Positions 52,601 through 61,392 of a stretch of 64,000 nt of DNA are shown piece after piece (positions within the stretch are counted from its first letter, which is position 1; every line of letters starts with the position of its first letter). The notes below the pieces were generated by a model. It was not told where the DNA came from, made no database searches, and worked only from the letters and a program-made list of their open reading frames with translations. This stretch comes from a virus. Position numbers and translations under genes: made by a program. The stretch lies in the IMG/VR virus record IMGVR_UViG_3300044617_002200, positions 1 to 64,000 of that record. One strand, given 5' to 3'.

Positions 52601-53388
52601 AAAAATATTGTTATTGGTCAATAGCTTGGGGAGATTATAGCTATATGCTACAATCTTTAGTTAATTCAGCCAGAAGCGTAGGAGTAGAAGAAGATTTTAT
52701 AACTTTCAGTGATATACCAATATCTAATTCTATAAATTACGAACTAGATAAAAATATTGAACTAGATCAACTTCAGTTTTTTAAATTTGAATATTTAGTA
52801 AAAAAAATGAAAGAAATGGACTATGAATATTTTATATTTATAGATGCAGATCATTTCTTTTTAAGAAAACCCGAAATGGATTTAAATGAAATAATGCGCA
52901 ATTCTCCATGGCATTCTTTTCTAGAAAGTCCTATTAATGGCATTAAAACGCAAAGAAAAGATTGGTGGAGCGTACAGAATAAAATAATGGTTCAGTACAT
53001 GAAATTAATGGGAGTACAATGCGAAGAAATGCGGAATACAAACGGCGGTTTTTGGATTTGTCATAAAAATTTTTGCCAGCAAGCGCATACTCTTGCTTAC
53101 GAATTTCATAATAAATTAAAAAACATGGGGCTTATTGTTCCAGAAGAAGTTTCGATTGGTTATCTTTCTCATTTAATGAGTCCCAATGTATCAGATCGTT
53201 TCGCAGAACGGTTTACAAAATACTGGGCAAGCGATTGGACTGGGATTTTTCAAGATAAACTTCCTGAAGATATAGAGTGGGAAAGCACTTCTTATATGAC
53301 TTTTGAAAAAATACCGGTTCAACCAGCAATCATTCATGCGATGAGAAGTAAAAAAGCTTTAATAGATAAAAGTAAAATTACTCAATAA
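52597..53388 (+). CDS. Glycosyltransferase, GT-A fold
   Basis: This 263-residue protein carries IFIDADHFFL with a DxD metal motif (D83, D85) typical of GT-A glycosyltransferases. NTNGGFWI fits a conserved acceptor-side segment, and HAMRSKKAL lies near the end. The gene is coupled to the upstream GT4-like gene by a 4-base overlap, so the two probably build one glycan in steps. It ends 0 bases from the convergent small tail gene. The exact family is not recognised. Confidence 0.8.
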   Translation: MKKYCYWSIAWGDYSYMLQSLVNSARSVGVEEDFITFSDIPISNSINYELDKNIELDQLQFFKFEYLVKKMKEMDYEYFIFIDADHFFLRKPEMDLNEIMRNSPWHSFLESPINGIKTQRKDWWSVQNKIMVQYMKLMGVQCEEMRNTNGGFWICHKNFCQQAHTLAYEFHNKLKNMGLIVPEEVSIGYLSHLMSPNVSDRFAERFTKYWASDWTGIFQDKLPEDIEWESTSYMTFEKIPVQPAIIHAMRSKKALIDKSKITQ

Positions 53389-53739
53389 TTATAAATTATC
53401 ATCGGCCCACTTCTTAAGGAATGACCTGCTATCATAGCCCGACTGTACAGTAGTAAATAAAGAAACTCCGTTACCTCCTAGAAGAGGTTCTCCGCTATCA
53501 TCTAAAATTGATTGGTTAGATGTAATATATGTATTTTCGCCACTAATAAAAGGTTGAATTATTTCTGATATTTCTTCTTTTCTATTCAGTCTTAAAAGAG
53601 CTTCTGCTTTAATAAAGGCTTCAACTTCTTCAATCGAATATTCAGAAAAAAGCATATTCCAAAAATTAACTTTTTCTCCTTCATATTCTGCAACTGAATG
53701 AGTTTTATTTTTTTCATCTATAAATAAATAGTTTATCAT
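53389..53739 (-). CDS. Small hypothetical virion-region protein
   Basis: This 116-residue protein is set to start at ATG 53739 because GGGAGG lies 9 bases before it; the longer frame from TTG 53754 would cover that ribosome site. It is acidic with a helical middle (IEEVEAFIKAEALLRLNRKE), and the end contains GEPLLGGNGVSLFTTVQSG. It starts 2 bases past the stop of the tail protein at 53742-55400 and probably acts with it. Function unknown. Confidence 0.6.
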   Translation of the reverse strand: MINYLFIDEKNKTHSVAEYEGEKVNFWNMLFSEYSIEEVEAFIKAEALLRLNRKEEISEIIQPFISGENTYITSNQSILDDSGEPLLGGNGVSLFTTVQSGYDSRSFLKKWADDNL

Positions 53740-53741
53740 AA

Positions 53742-55400
53742 TTATTCCTCCCAAAGCGAAACATTCCAGTTTGTATCAATTACCCCTCCTCCACATTGGT
53801 TCACAACTCGAATCGAACCGCCTGTTGTATTAGAAAGAATACCATTCGGAAATTGCAAAGTATGTGGCTGACCACTTTTTAACCGAGTTTTTAATATCTC
53901 TAAACTAAAAGTTCCTGCTTGATTAAAATATTGAAAAATAAATTGACCGAACAAATCTACAGCAGTACTTCCCTGATACATCCATGAGAATATTATTTGG
54001 TTCAAACGGATTCGGCGAAAACTAGCAGAGCTAGTATAGATTGTTGCTATAGAATTATTAGCTAAAGAATTCCACTCTCCGGCTAGAGAAATATCCGGCA
54101 ATCTTGAGTCAACATAAGTCTCGGAGCTTAAACGATTAACATTTATATTTTTAACAACAAGGCCTACATCAGTACTAAGCATCCCGTCATTTAAATTTCT
54201 TAAAGCAGCACTTAATAATCTACCATTATTTTGAATAACGACCCCAAGAGCAGAATTAGTAGCTGATTGTACAATCAAAGGATTCGAATCGCTTATAGGA
54301 TTATTATTCCTTATAATTTCCGCTTGTGTTTTAAGATTTGATGCTGTAGACTGAGTCGCTATAAGCATACCAGTAACAGGTATATCACTTGCGCGAAGCT
54401 GTTGATTTGTTATCGGGCCACTTACAGGCTGTGTTGCCTGCCAAAAAACGCCTGAAACCCCAATAGGAGTATCTCTGAGTTGTGTATTAGTAAGCGGGCC
54501 AGTAACAGCTTGAGATAAAGGGAAAACTACATCAGCATTAACGGATCCTGTAACTATAACCGGATTTGAGTTTGGACTTAAAGCAACAACTAATGATCTA
54601 TCCGAAGCTTGAGCATTTTGCCCCGATGGTTTTACAGATACTTCGATACCATCTCTATCAACCAGTTGTATTTTTTTTGGTAATGTAGGACTAATATTTG
54701 CACCATACACTTGTAAACTAGCAGAACCAGAACCATTACCTACAAGCCTAAGGGATCCGCGTTTTGCTTTAATTAAAATCCATAAAGGGTCCGCATCAGA
54801 ACCAAATACAATATTTCCATTTAGTTCGGGATACTTTTCTCCATTAATCCAATATTCTGTTTCTGAATAATTTGATGAAAAATCAGAAGGATTAGCTGAC
54901 CATTGAATTTGTAAAGAGTAAGCTTCTTGAATGCTGCTAGAAGCCTTTAAAGCAACCCATTCATATTCAAAAGAAGAAACCGAAACAGCTGTAGAGGATT
55001 GGTTCCCAAGCGTAGAAAGCGTTCCTAATAAATTTCCTATTTGAATATCTGACGAGAATGTTTTTATGGAAGCTGCATTAAAACTAGGATGAGTATCAAA
55101 ACTATATTGCTGTATTTGAAATTTATCTCTAAGCGATCTATCATCATAATGTATAGCTAGAATATCAGTAGATTGATGTCCAGCACTAGCGGTATCAAAA
55201 TTTAAAGTAAAAACCGTATTACCACCAGAATAAGATCTGTTACTAACCCCTAACCCAGGCTGAGCTAAATTATAAAGAATTGTATTATCCCTAGTTTTAT
55301 TTATTATTAGAGAAAGACCTTCAGTAGATACGTCCTGACCAACAATCGTAACTGTCTTTAAAGTCGGATTAAAAGTATAATTTGTTGCTATTTGTTTCAT
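53742..55400 (-). CDS. Tail or fibre protein with repeated QLR motif
   Basis: This 552-residue beta-rich protein has a middle repeat of the form VTGPLTNTQLRDTPIGVSG and VSGPITNQQLRASDIPVTG, a pattern known from phage and prophage virion proteins. The N-terminus has FNPTLKTVTIVGQDVS and a CBM-like stretch (ISPTLPKKIQLVDRDGIEVS). It is read between fibre genes with short gaps (2 and 4 bases), so it is a virion surface component. Function not known. Confidence 0.55.
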   Translation of the reverse strand: MKQIATNYTFNPTLKTVTIVGQDVSTEGLSLIINKTRDNTILYNLAQPGLGVSNRSYSGGNTVFTLNFDTASAGHQSTDILAIHYDDRSLRDKFQIQQYSFDTHPSFNAASIKTFSSDIQIGNLLGTLSTLGNQSSTAVSVSSFEYEWVALKASSSIQEAYSLQIQWSANPSDFSSNYSETEYWINGEKYPELNGNIVFGSDADPLWILIKAKRGSLRLVGNGSGSASLQVYGANISPTLPKKIQLVDRDGIEVSVKPSGQNAQASDRSLVVALSPNSNPVIVTGSVNADVVFPLSQAVTGPLTNTQLRDTPIGVSGVFWQATQPVSGPITNQQLRASDIPVTGMLIATQSTASNLKTQAEIIRNNNPISDSNPLIVQSATNSALGVVIQNNGRLLSAALRNLNDGMLSTDVGLVVKNINVNRLSSETYVDSRLPDISLAGEWNSLANNSIATIYTSSASFRRIRLNQIIFSWMYQGSTAVDLFGQFIFQYFNQAGTFSLEILKTRLKSGQPHTLQFPNGILSNTTGGSIRVVNQCGGGVIDTNWNVSLWEE

Positions 55401-55404
55401 ATTA

Positions 55405-58206
55405 TTATAATGCCAACGCCATCGCGGTTGATATATTTGTTATATTGTTTGTTATATATGTTACACTTTCTACATTTTTATTTGTCCATAAATTGTTTTC
55501 AAAAACTAAAATCTGGCCAGATTGAGGATTAACAATTTTTACATCATGAAGTTCATCTATTTCATACCCATTTTGCACTTTAACGTACATAATGCCATTA
55601 TTACCATTACTTGGTCTTTCTACTACACCAAGAAATACAGCATGTTGCGGAGCTTGTGGTTTTGTTTTTGTAAGAGTACCATCTCCAGAACCTAACCAAA
55701 CCATATCGCCAGTATCAAATCCGGTTAATATACTTAAATTTTGCAGTTGTCCGTTAGTAAGAATATATCCATCAGCGCCACTAGCGATAGATTGTGCAGC
55801 CAAACCGAAAGTTCTTGCTGATGTTCCTTCACTGAGATTATTTGCTTTTTTAACTGTTGCTCTATCACCTTGCGCACCAGCAATATAAACAGTTTCTCCT
55901 TTAGTTAAATTTGCTCCGTTGTTTCTTACATAAGCAACCGTAGAAAAACCAAGAGGCACGCGAACATCACTATTCGGTAGTGAACTAGTTAGCACTCCAG
56001 TTATATCTTGGTCTCCTGATTTAGAAAGAGCATTGATATCATTTGGAGTAATATTTATATTAGCTTGTTTTACTAATGAATTAAAAGTATAACCTCCTAA
56101 AACTGAAACCCAGCCAGTAGCTAAATCCGGGGTCGCGACATCGCTAGAGGATCTAAAGAATAGAGTCTGAAAAGAACTGAGGCCTATTTCCCATCTAGAA
56201 GATGTAGAGTTCCACCCAATTTGGGTTGTGTTTGATAATCCATCTTTTGAATATAAAGGTCTTCCATTTCTAGTTCCTATTATTTTATAAATACCAGCAC
56301 CAGAGGACCAACTAATATTTAAAATTAAATTATCAGTATAATAATTCGAACCAATTGAAACAGCGTTAATGTCTTTAGGGTATATTGGATCGTTTCCACC
56401 AACAAAATGAGAATCTGCATGTCTTGTTACGGGTTCAATTAACCATTGATTTTCAAATCTTTCTCCGTAAATAAATCTAGCAGATTGATTAAAATAAAGC
56501 GTAGTAAGCAAACCTTGCTCAACATCGTACGCTGCGAAAGTAGGATATACGCGTAGTTCTCTATACAAATCATTGCTAAAATCAGAAGTCAAAGTGACCT
56601 CTACAAAAGAACCTTTTTCTAAATTTGTTTCTGGTAAAACTAAAAAAGAATGCCCTTCAACATTCATGAAGATATTAGCATAAGTATCTTTATTTTGAAT
56701 TTGAAAGACATCTCCGCTACCGAGGTTCGCTCCAGTATAAACGGGAGATAAAGCCACTCTATTATTACCAACAATTATTCTATTATTAAAAGTTTTTATT
56801 CCATTAATAGTTTGATTTCCAGTTATATAAACTAAATCTTGAGAATTTATTTCTGCAGGATTGATTTGAAAATAACTAGATCCGCCCCATCTATATGTTT
56901 TTGCGTCTCCGGTTGTTACATAAATTTTGCCAGCTTCTCCAGAAACCCCAGTAAGAGTGCTATAGTTTGGATATTCTATAACATCATCTACATAACTAGG
57001 TAATTGGCTAGAAGGAATTTTCCCATTTATTAATGATGCTGCATTAGAATCTCTAACAGGTACCTCTTTCTTCCATCGTAAATCTGATCCATTATATAAT
57101 AATCTATAAACTCTGCTTTCGTATTGATTTGTAAAATCATAATAATCCCAATTGTCTACAGTAGTACTATTATAATTTCTTATGTTAAAAGAAACCATAC
57201 CATTTATTTGAGTTCTTATTTCAATTCTATCTCCAAATCTAGCAGTACCACCTGAAAGTATATCTCTAGGCAATGCAATAACAGCTGATGCAAAGGCAAG
57301 CGATGCTGGACTATGATTAACTTCAACAATAGCATTTCTTCCAATATCTGGGCCATTAAAATTTTGGAGTGTAGATGTCAAGGATACTTCTTCATTAGGA
57401 GAAGTTAAGATAGCTGTTTTGTAATATACAGGTAAAGATTCAGATTCCCCAACAAGAGCTATCCCAGTATTATTAACTGTAGGTCTATTTAAAAAATTCC
57501 AATTATCATATAAGGTATGATTACCACTTTGTCTTAATTCAAAAACCGAGGGTTCACCAGGTGCATTTAAACGCTTTATAGTTAAATTTTGATCATAATT
57601 AGCCGAAGGATCTTGTATAACACCCCATAATCTTTTAAAACCACTAGAATCACCGCTAGCGCCGAAATCGATTCCAATTCTATTATGAGCGCCAGACGGA
57701 GAATAAAGTCTTAATGCTGTATCGTTTTTTATACAATTAATATTTCCATCTTTATCAATATAAAATGGAGTCGTGTCTGGATTATTAGAATCTTCAACCA
57801 GAAATACATGACCATTTCCGGTTGTTCTCTGCGTTAACCTTAATACAGGATCCGCAGACTCATTTTCAAATATAACAGAACCACCAGATACATGAAGCTT
57901 TGCTTTTGGATCTGATGTATTTACGCCAACATTTCCATTATCAGAAACAAAAAACGATATATTGCCCGTACCTATTTGTAAAGGATCTAGAAATGTTTTT
58001 ACCCCGCTAATGTTTTGATTACCCGTAGTATAAACGATTGTATTAGGTAATTGAATACCATTAGTAGAAGAAACCTCCCCGATTAATAAAACTCCAGTGC
58101 CATTTACTCTGGGTCTACTGGCGAAATCTTTAATCCCACTTATATTAGACTGGTCACCAGTTGTCGAAACAACTTGGTCTATATGGGCATGTATTTTTGT
58201 TGGCAT
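55405..58206 (-). CDS. Large tail fibre protein with repeated TTGNQ module
   Basis: This is a 933-residue protein. Residues 10-44 and 57-85 repeat a module (STTGDQSNISGIKDFASRP, then YTTGNQNISGVKTF) that recurs near 470 and in the fibre at 36652-39504. Residues about 95-150 (VGVNTSDPKAKLHVSGG) are typical of fibre shafts. The last 200 residues (LTKGETVYIAGAQGDRATV, then GDMVWLGSGDGTLTKTKPQA, LHDVKI) match a common C-terminal region of phage fibres. It probably forms a trimeric fibre for receptor contact. A GTGTAAT box precedes the gene. Confidence 0.75.
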   Translation of the reverse strand: MPTKIHAHIDQVVSTTGDQSNISGIKDFASRPRVNGTGVLLIGEVSSTNGIQLPNTIVYTTGNQNISGVKTFLDPLQIGTGNISFFVSDNGNVGVNTSDPKAKLHVSGGSVIFENESADPVLRLTQRTTGNGHVFLVEDSNNPDTTPFYIDKDGNINCIKNDTALRLYSPSGAHNRIGIDFGASGDSSGFKRLWGVIQDPSANYDQNLTIKRLNAPGEPSVFELRQSGNHTLYDNWNFLNRPTVNNTGIALVGESESLPVYYKTAILTSPNEEVSLTSTLQNFNGPDIGRNAIVEVNHSPASLAFASAVIALPRDILSGGTARFGDRIEIRTQINGMVSFNIRNYNSTTVDNWDYYDFTNQYESRVYRLLYNGSDLRWKKEVPVRDSNAASLINGKIPSSQLPSYVDDVIEYPNYSTLTGVSGEAGKIYVTTGDAKTYRWGGSSYFQINPAEINSQDLVYITGNQTINGIKTFNNRIIVGNNRVALSPVYTGANLGSGDVFQIQNKDTYANIFMNVEGHSFLVLPETNLEKGSFVEVTLTSDFSNDLYRELRVYPTFAAYDVEQGLLTTLYFNQSARFIYGERFENQWLIEPVTRHADSHFVGGNDPIYPKDINAVSIGSNYYTDNLILNISWSSGAGIYKIIGTRNGRPLYSKDGLSNTTQIGWNSTSSRWEIGLSSFQTLFFRSSSDVATPDLATGWVSVLGGYTFNSLVKQANINITPNDINALSKSGDQDITGVLTSSLPNSDVRVPLGFSTVAYVRNNGANLTKGETVYIAGAQGDRATVKKANNLSEGTSARTFGLAAQSIASGADGYILTNGQLQNLSILTGFDTGDMVWLGSGDGTLTKTKPQAPQHAVFLGVVERPSNGNNGIMYVKVQNGYEIDELHDVKIVNPQSGQILVFENNLWTNKNVESVTYITNNITNISTAMALAL

Positions 58207-58214
58207 AAAATGAT

Positions 58215-58221
58215 ATTACAC
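58215..58221 (-). promoter_or_regulatory. GTGTAAT box upstream of fibre gene
   Basis: Minus-strand GTGTAATATCATTTTATG ends at the ATG of 58206 and overlaps the stop codon of the preceding 86-codon gene. Confidence 0.5.
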
Positions 58222-58476
58222 TATATTTATTTTATTTTCCCATGTTAAACGATTAGACTCTATTTGATTATCTAATTCACTTTCTTCTTCTATCCAATTT
58301 AACCTTTCACAAAATAAAAGATAATCATCTATCTTTTCAATTTCTTTTTGTTCTGGTTTATTGGATTCCTTGTTAAATTCGAATTCTTTGATTTTAAAAA
58401 CATGATCTTTTTCCCAGTAATTAACTCTTACTGTGTTGTCTATATATGCGTCTTTTGTAACAAAAACATTTTTCAT
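58216..58476 (-). CDS. Small acidic protein between fibre genes
   Basis: This 86-residue protein has a beta start (VFVTKDAYIDNTVRVNYWEK) and an acidic helical rest with a Trp. It has no recognised domain. It lies 5 bases after the beta-helix fibre gene and 9 before the next fibre gene, which fits a small fibre assembly chaperone or an attachment factor. Function unknown. Confidence 0.6.
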   Translation of the reverse strand: MKNVFVTKDAYIDNTVRVNYWEKDHVFKIKEFEFNKESNKPEQKEIEKIDDYLLFCERLNWIEEESELDNQIESNRLTWENKINIV

Positions 58477-58481
58477 AAATT

Positions 58482-61052
58482 TTAAGCTGTTGGATCTGTT
58501 ACTACCAATTGATCAGTTGTGTTAAAGTAACTTAAACGAACCGTGTTATTAGAATTTGAGAAGATTCTAGTATTATAATTGTTATATACGTGAGTTGCTC
58601 CTGTAACATCACCTATACTATTATTATTTTCTATAGTATTTCTTCTAAAATTGTTTCCAACGGCGTTGTTGGTGAAGCTGCTTCCAACGGCGTTGTCGGT
58701 GAAGCTGCTTCCAATGGTGTTGGAGTTGAAGTAGTTTCCAATGGTGTTGTAGCTGAAGTTGTTTTCAACGGTGTTGTAGCTGAAGTTGTTTTCAATGGTG
58801 TTGGTGTAAAAGGACTCGTTTCCAATGGTGTTGGAGTTGAAGTAGTTTCCAATGGTGTTGGAGTAGAATAAGTTTCCAATGGTGTTGGAGTTGAAGTTGT
58901 TTCCAATGGTGTTGTAGTAGAAGCTGCTTCCAATGGTGTTGGATTGGAAGTCGACTCCAATGGTGTTGCGGTTGAAGTTGTTTCCGATGGTGTTGGAGAT
59001 GAAGTTGTTTCCAATGGTGTTATGTAAGAAGTAGTTTCCAACAGCGTTATTGGTGAAGTCTTTTCCAATATTATTATAATTAAAATCACTTCCTATTTTG
59101 TTTTCTAAAAAGAAAATATCTACAGAATTAAATATAAAAGGCCCGCTAGTGGTATTAAAATAAAAATTAGCGACTATATTATTACCGTAAAAACTGTTAC
59201 TGATAATATTAGAATAAAAAGCTTCTCCGATTGTATTGGTGGTAAAACCATTACCGATAACATTAGTATCAAAGCGATTACCAATCGAGTTTACCTGAAA
59301 ACCTTCTCCGATTGTATTGGAGTGAAAACCTTCTCCGATTGTATTGGAATAAAAATTATTACCAATAATAACATTTTGAAAACCGTTTTGTATTTTTATA
59401 TTATTGACGTTTTCGATATTTAATTGACTTTCTTGATCTAAAGATGTTACAAAAGTAGGTTGTTGAATTCTTGTTTGATACAAAGGAGGTAATGAAACTG
59501 ATATATTATTATTTGTTTTAAACGCAAGCTCACCGTCTTCCGTTATGTAAGTTGCAAAATAAGTTTGAGATTCATTAAACGGAGAAACCGGCAACCAGAA
59601 ATTAGTGTTTGTTAAATTATTATTTGTATTTGAATTAACCACAGAATAATAAAGCTTACCACTAACATCTTTTACGACATTATGTAAATTATATGTAGTA
59701 CCAGAATTGTATAAATTAACCGATGACATATCTGGACGGCAGCAGTTATTAGTTATATATCTCCAGTCCCAACCGATATCAATATTTTTCTTTGTATCAT
59801 TTCTTCTATAAATCCAACCCTTAAAATTGGGTATTGGTGTATTGATATTTCTTGTGCCCCAAGTATTTGAACTTGTTGCATCTATATCATAATACACAAT
59901 ATCTTCTGGGTGGAGTGTAGATTTCGCTTCAGTATGAATTCCACTCGCATTAACAGCTGTGACAACCAGTGGTTCTATTGCGCTACCAGTTAAAACAACA
60001 GTATTGTTTACAGATTGGTTCCACCATCTTAATTGGAAGTCATTGATAATGTAATTTTGCCCACTCTTTAATAGACCGCTATTTTTTAAATTTTTTAAAT
60101 CATTATAAGGTAATGAAATTGCAGATTGAATAGAAGAAATATCTACACCAGTTATAAATCCGCTAGGATTTGAAGCTGGGTATGCACCGATTTCTTGAGG
60201 AGTATGGAGGTGATTACCAGAAGCGACCGTGCCTGCAGTATCGCCTTTTCTTATAAATCTATCTTCAATAAAAGCACCCAGTGGAGTGTTTAAAAGAATT
60301 GGTATACCTCCACCAACATTAATAGGGAAAGTATTTAAAATTTCAGGACCTAGAGATTGAAAAAACGCATACCCCTCAAAAAAACCGCCATCCTCATTGT
60401 AAATGTTTGTTTGTATTCGAGGAATATCTTTAATTTTTAAATTATTTAAAGTATTATTATTCCCAGTTATTATTGAATGAGTTCTGATATAATTACTATT
60501 AAAACCAACTTTAGAAGGCGTTGGAGGAGAACCGCTAACAAAAAAACAACTTATATATGTCCCACTAGCAGGAACAATTGGGCTATTTGAAGCTGAAACC
60601 TCAAAATCTAAAGCAAATGTAGATCCTGGTAAAACAACTGCTGAACCGAGAGACTCAAAATTAAGAACATCTCCGGCTTCCCATCCTGTTCTGGGTATTT
60701 TTATTTTTGTGTTTCCGTTAGGAATACTTGACAAAATATACTTAGCGTATCTTTTAGGCTGTATTAAAAATTCATTATTTAAAAAATTGCTAGAATTTAT
60801 CTCGATATATTCATATTCGTGAGAATGTAATTTTTTAGCAGCACCAATATTCTCAGGATTAATTGGGTCTGTTCCACTTAAACTATGGACATAAGCATGA
60901 GAAGGTAAACTCCCAGAAGGTAAAACGCCGCTAATATCATTTAGCTTTAAATCAACATTTCCATTAATAGGTAATTTTCCGTTTACCGATAGTAATGCAG
61001 AATCAGGAACTGATGAATTTTCTATTGTCGAAATACCTATTTGATTAATCAT
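58482..61052 (-). CDS. Beta-helix tail fibre with 9-residue repeats
   Basis: This 856-residue protein starts with a linker region (LPSHAYVHSLSGTDPINPEN) and a middle region shared with 36652-39504 (WWNQS, EPLVVTAV, HPEDIVYYDID, PNFKGWIYRR, WDWRYITNNC). From about 550 to 810 there are roughly 28 copies of a 9-residue repeat such as NTIGNNFNS and NTIGSSFYY, with Ile/Val and Phe at fixed positions. Two repeats make 18 residues, the length of one coil in left-handed beta-helices. The end (NTTDQLVVTDPTA) is shared with the other fibre. The final half of the array is very uniform in DNA. It is a fibre or spike likely to contact the host. Confidence 0.75.
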   Translation of the reverse strand: MINQIGISTIENSSVPDSALLSVNGKLPINGNVDLKLNDISGVLPSGSLPSHAYVHSLSGTDPINPENIGAAKKLHSHEYEYIEINSSNFLNNEFLIQPKRYAKYILSSIPNGNTKIKIPRTGWEAGDVLNFESLGSAVVLPGSTFALDFEVSASNSPIVPASGTYISCFFVSGSPPTPSKVGFNSNYIRTHSIITGNNNTLNNLKIKDIPRIQTNIYNEDGGFFEGYAFFQSLGPEILNTFPINVGGGIPILLNTPLGAFIEDRFIRKGDTAGTVASGNHLHTPQEIGAYPASNPSGFITGVDISSIQSAISLPYNDLKNLKNSGLLKSGQNYIINDFQLRWWNQSVNNTVVLTGSAIEPLVVTAVNASGIHTEAKSTLHPEDIVYYDIDATSSNTWGTRNINTPIPNFKGWIYRRNDTKKNIDIGWDWRYITNNCCRPDMSSVNLYNSGTTYNLHNVVKDVSGKLYYSVVNSNTNNNLTNTNFWLPVSPFNESQTYFATYITEDGELAFKTNNNISVSLPPLYQTRIQQPTFVTSLDQESQLNIENVNNIKIQNGFQNVIIGNNFYSNTIGEGFHSNTIGEGFQVNSIGNRFDTNVIGNGFTTNTIGEAFYSNIISNSFYGNNIVANFYFNTTSGPFIFNSVDIFFLENKIGSDFNYNNIGKDFTNNAVGNYFLHNTIGNNFISNTIGNNFNRNTIGVDFQSNTIGSSFYYNTIGNNFNSNTIGNLFYSNTIGNYFNSNTIGNESFYTNTIENNFSYNTVENNFSYNTIGNYFNSNTIGSSFTDNAVGSSFTNNAVGNNFRRNTIENNNSIGDVTGATHVYNNYNTRIFSNSNNTVRLSYFNTTDQLVVTDPTA
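58640..59090. repeat. 27-bp repeat array in fibre gene
   Basis: About 16 copies of a 27-bp unit (core ttccaatggtgttgg) encode NTIGNNFNS-type repeats. One copy carries a one-codon insertion. DNA identity between copies is much greater than among the protein repeats at 59100-59340, so this part was recently homogenised or expanded. Confidence 0.9.
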
Positions 61053-61058
61053 AACTTT

Positions 61059-61370
61059 TTAATTTTGATATGTTACTGCTGCCCAAAAATTGCCATTACC
61101 ACTTGCGACAGCCCTAATAATACCAAAAGGAGTAGTCATGTATGCTGGAGTCGCATATCCACTGGATAGGTTATTAAATCTATAAAAATCAATGAAATCT
61201 TTTTCAAAAAATGGACTTTGATATTGTAAAGTTATGTTTGCTGGAGAATTTCCGCTATAGAAAACTGAAAAAGCGGCGTCTCTTGCTCTAGAAATATTAA
61301 CATATTCGCCAGTAACAGGTCCGGATTGACCACTCAATAATAGATCCGGTTTAAATAAAAAACTATTCAT
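61059..61370 (-). CDS. Small beta-rich virion protein
   Basis: This 103-residue protein has a strand set (SFLFKPDLLLSGQSGPVTGE, NITLQYQSP) and an aromatic end. It lies between two glycosyltransferase-like genes and the fibre gene, 6 bases upstream of the latter. It may be a fibre base or hinge protein. It has no recognised domain, and the start is not supported by a strong ribosome site, only by a GTGTATT-type box. Confidence 0.55.
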   Translation of the reverse strand: MNSFLFKPDLLLSGQSGPVTGEYVNISRARDAAFSVFYSGNSPANITLQYQSPFFEKDFIDFYRFNNLSSGYATPAYMTTPFGIIRAVASGNGNFWAAVTYQN

Positions 61371-61378
61371 ACTATATT

Positions 61379-61385
61379 AATACAC
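61379..61385 (-). promoter_or_regulatory. Variant box (GTGTATT) upstream of small virion gene
   Basis: Minus-strand GTGTATTAATATAGTATG ends at the start codon of 61370. It differs from the consensus by one base. Confidence 0.4.
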
Positions 61386-61392
61386 TATAATT

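Noticed and set aside
58631-59089. Minus-strand frame rich in Thr/Pro (TTSxTPLE repeats), mucin-like
   Set aside because: It is a shifted frame of the 27-bp repeat array in the fibre gene 58482-61052. The fibre frame continues into conserved flanks, and this one does not.
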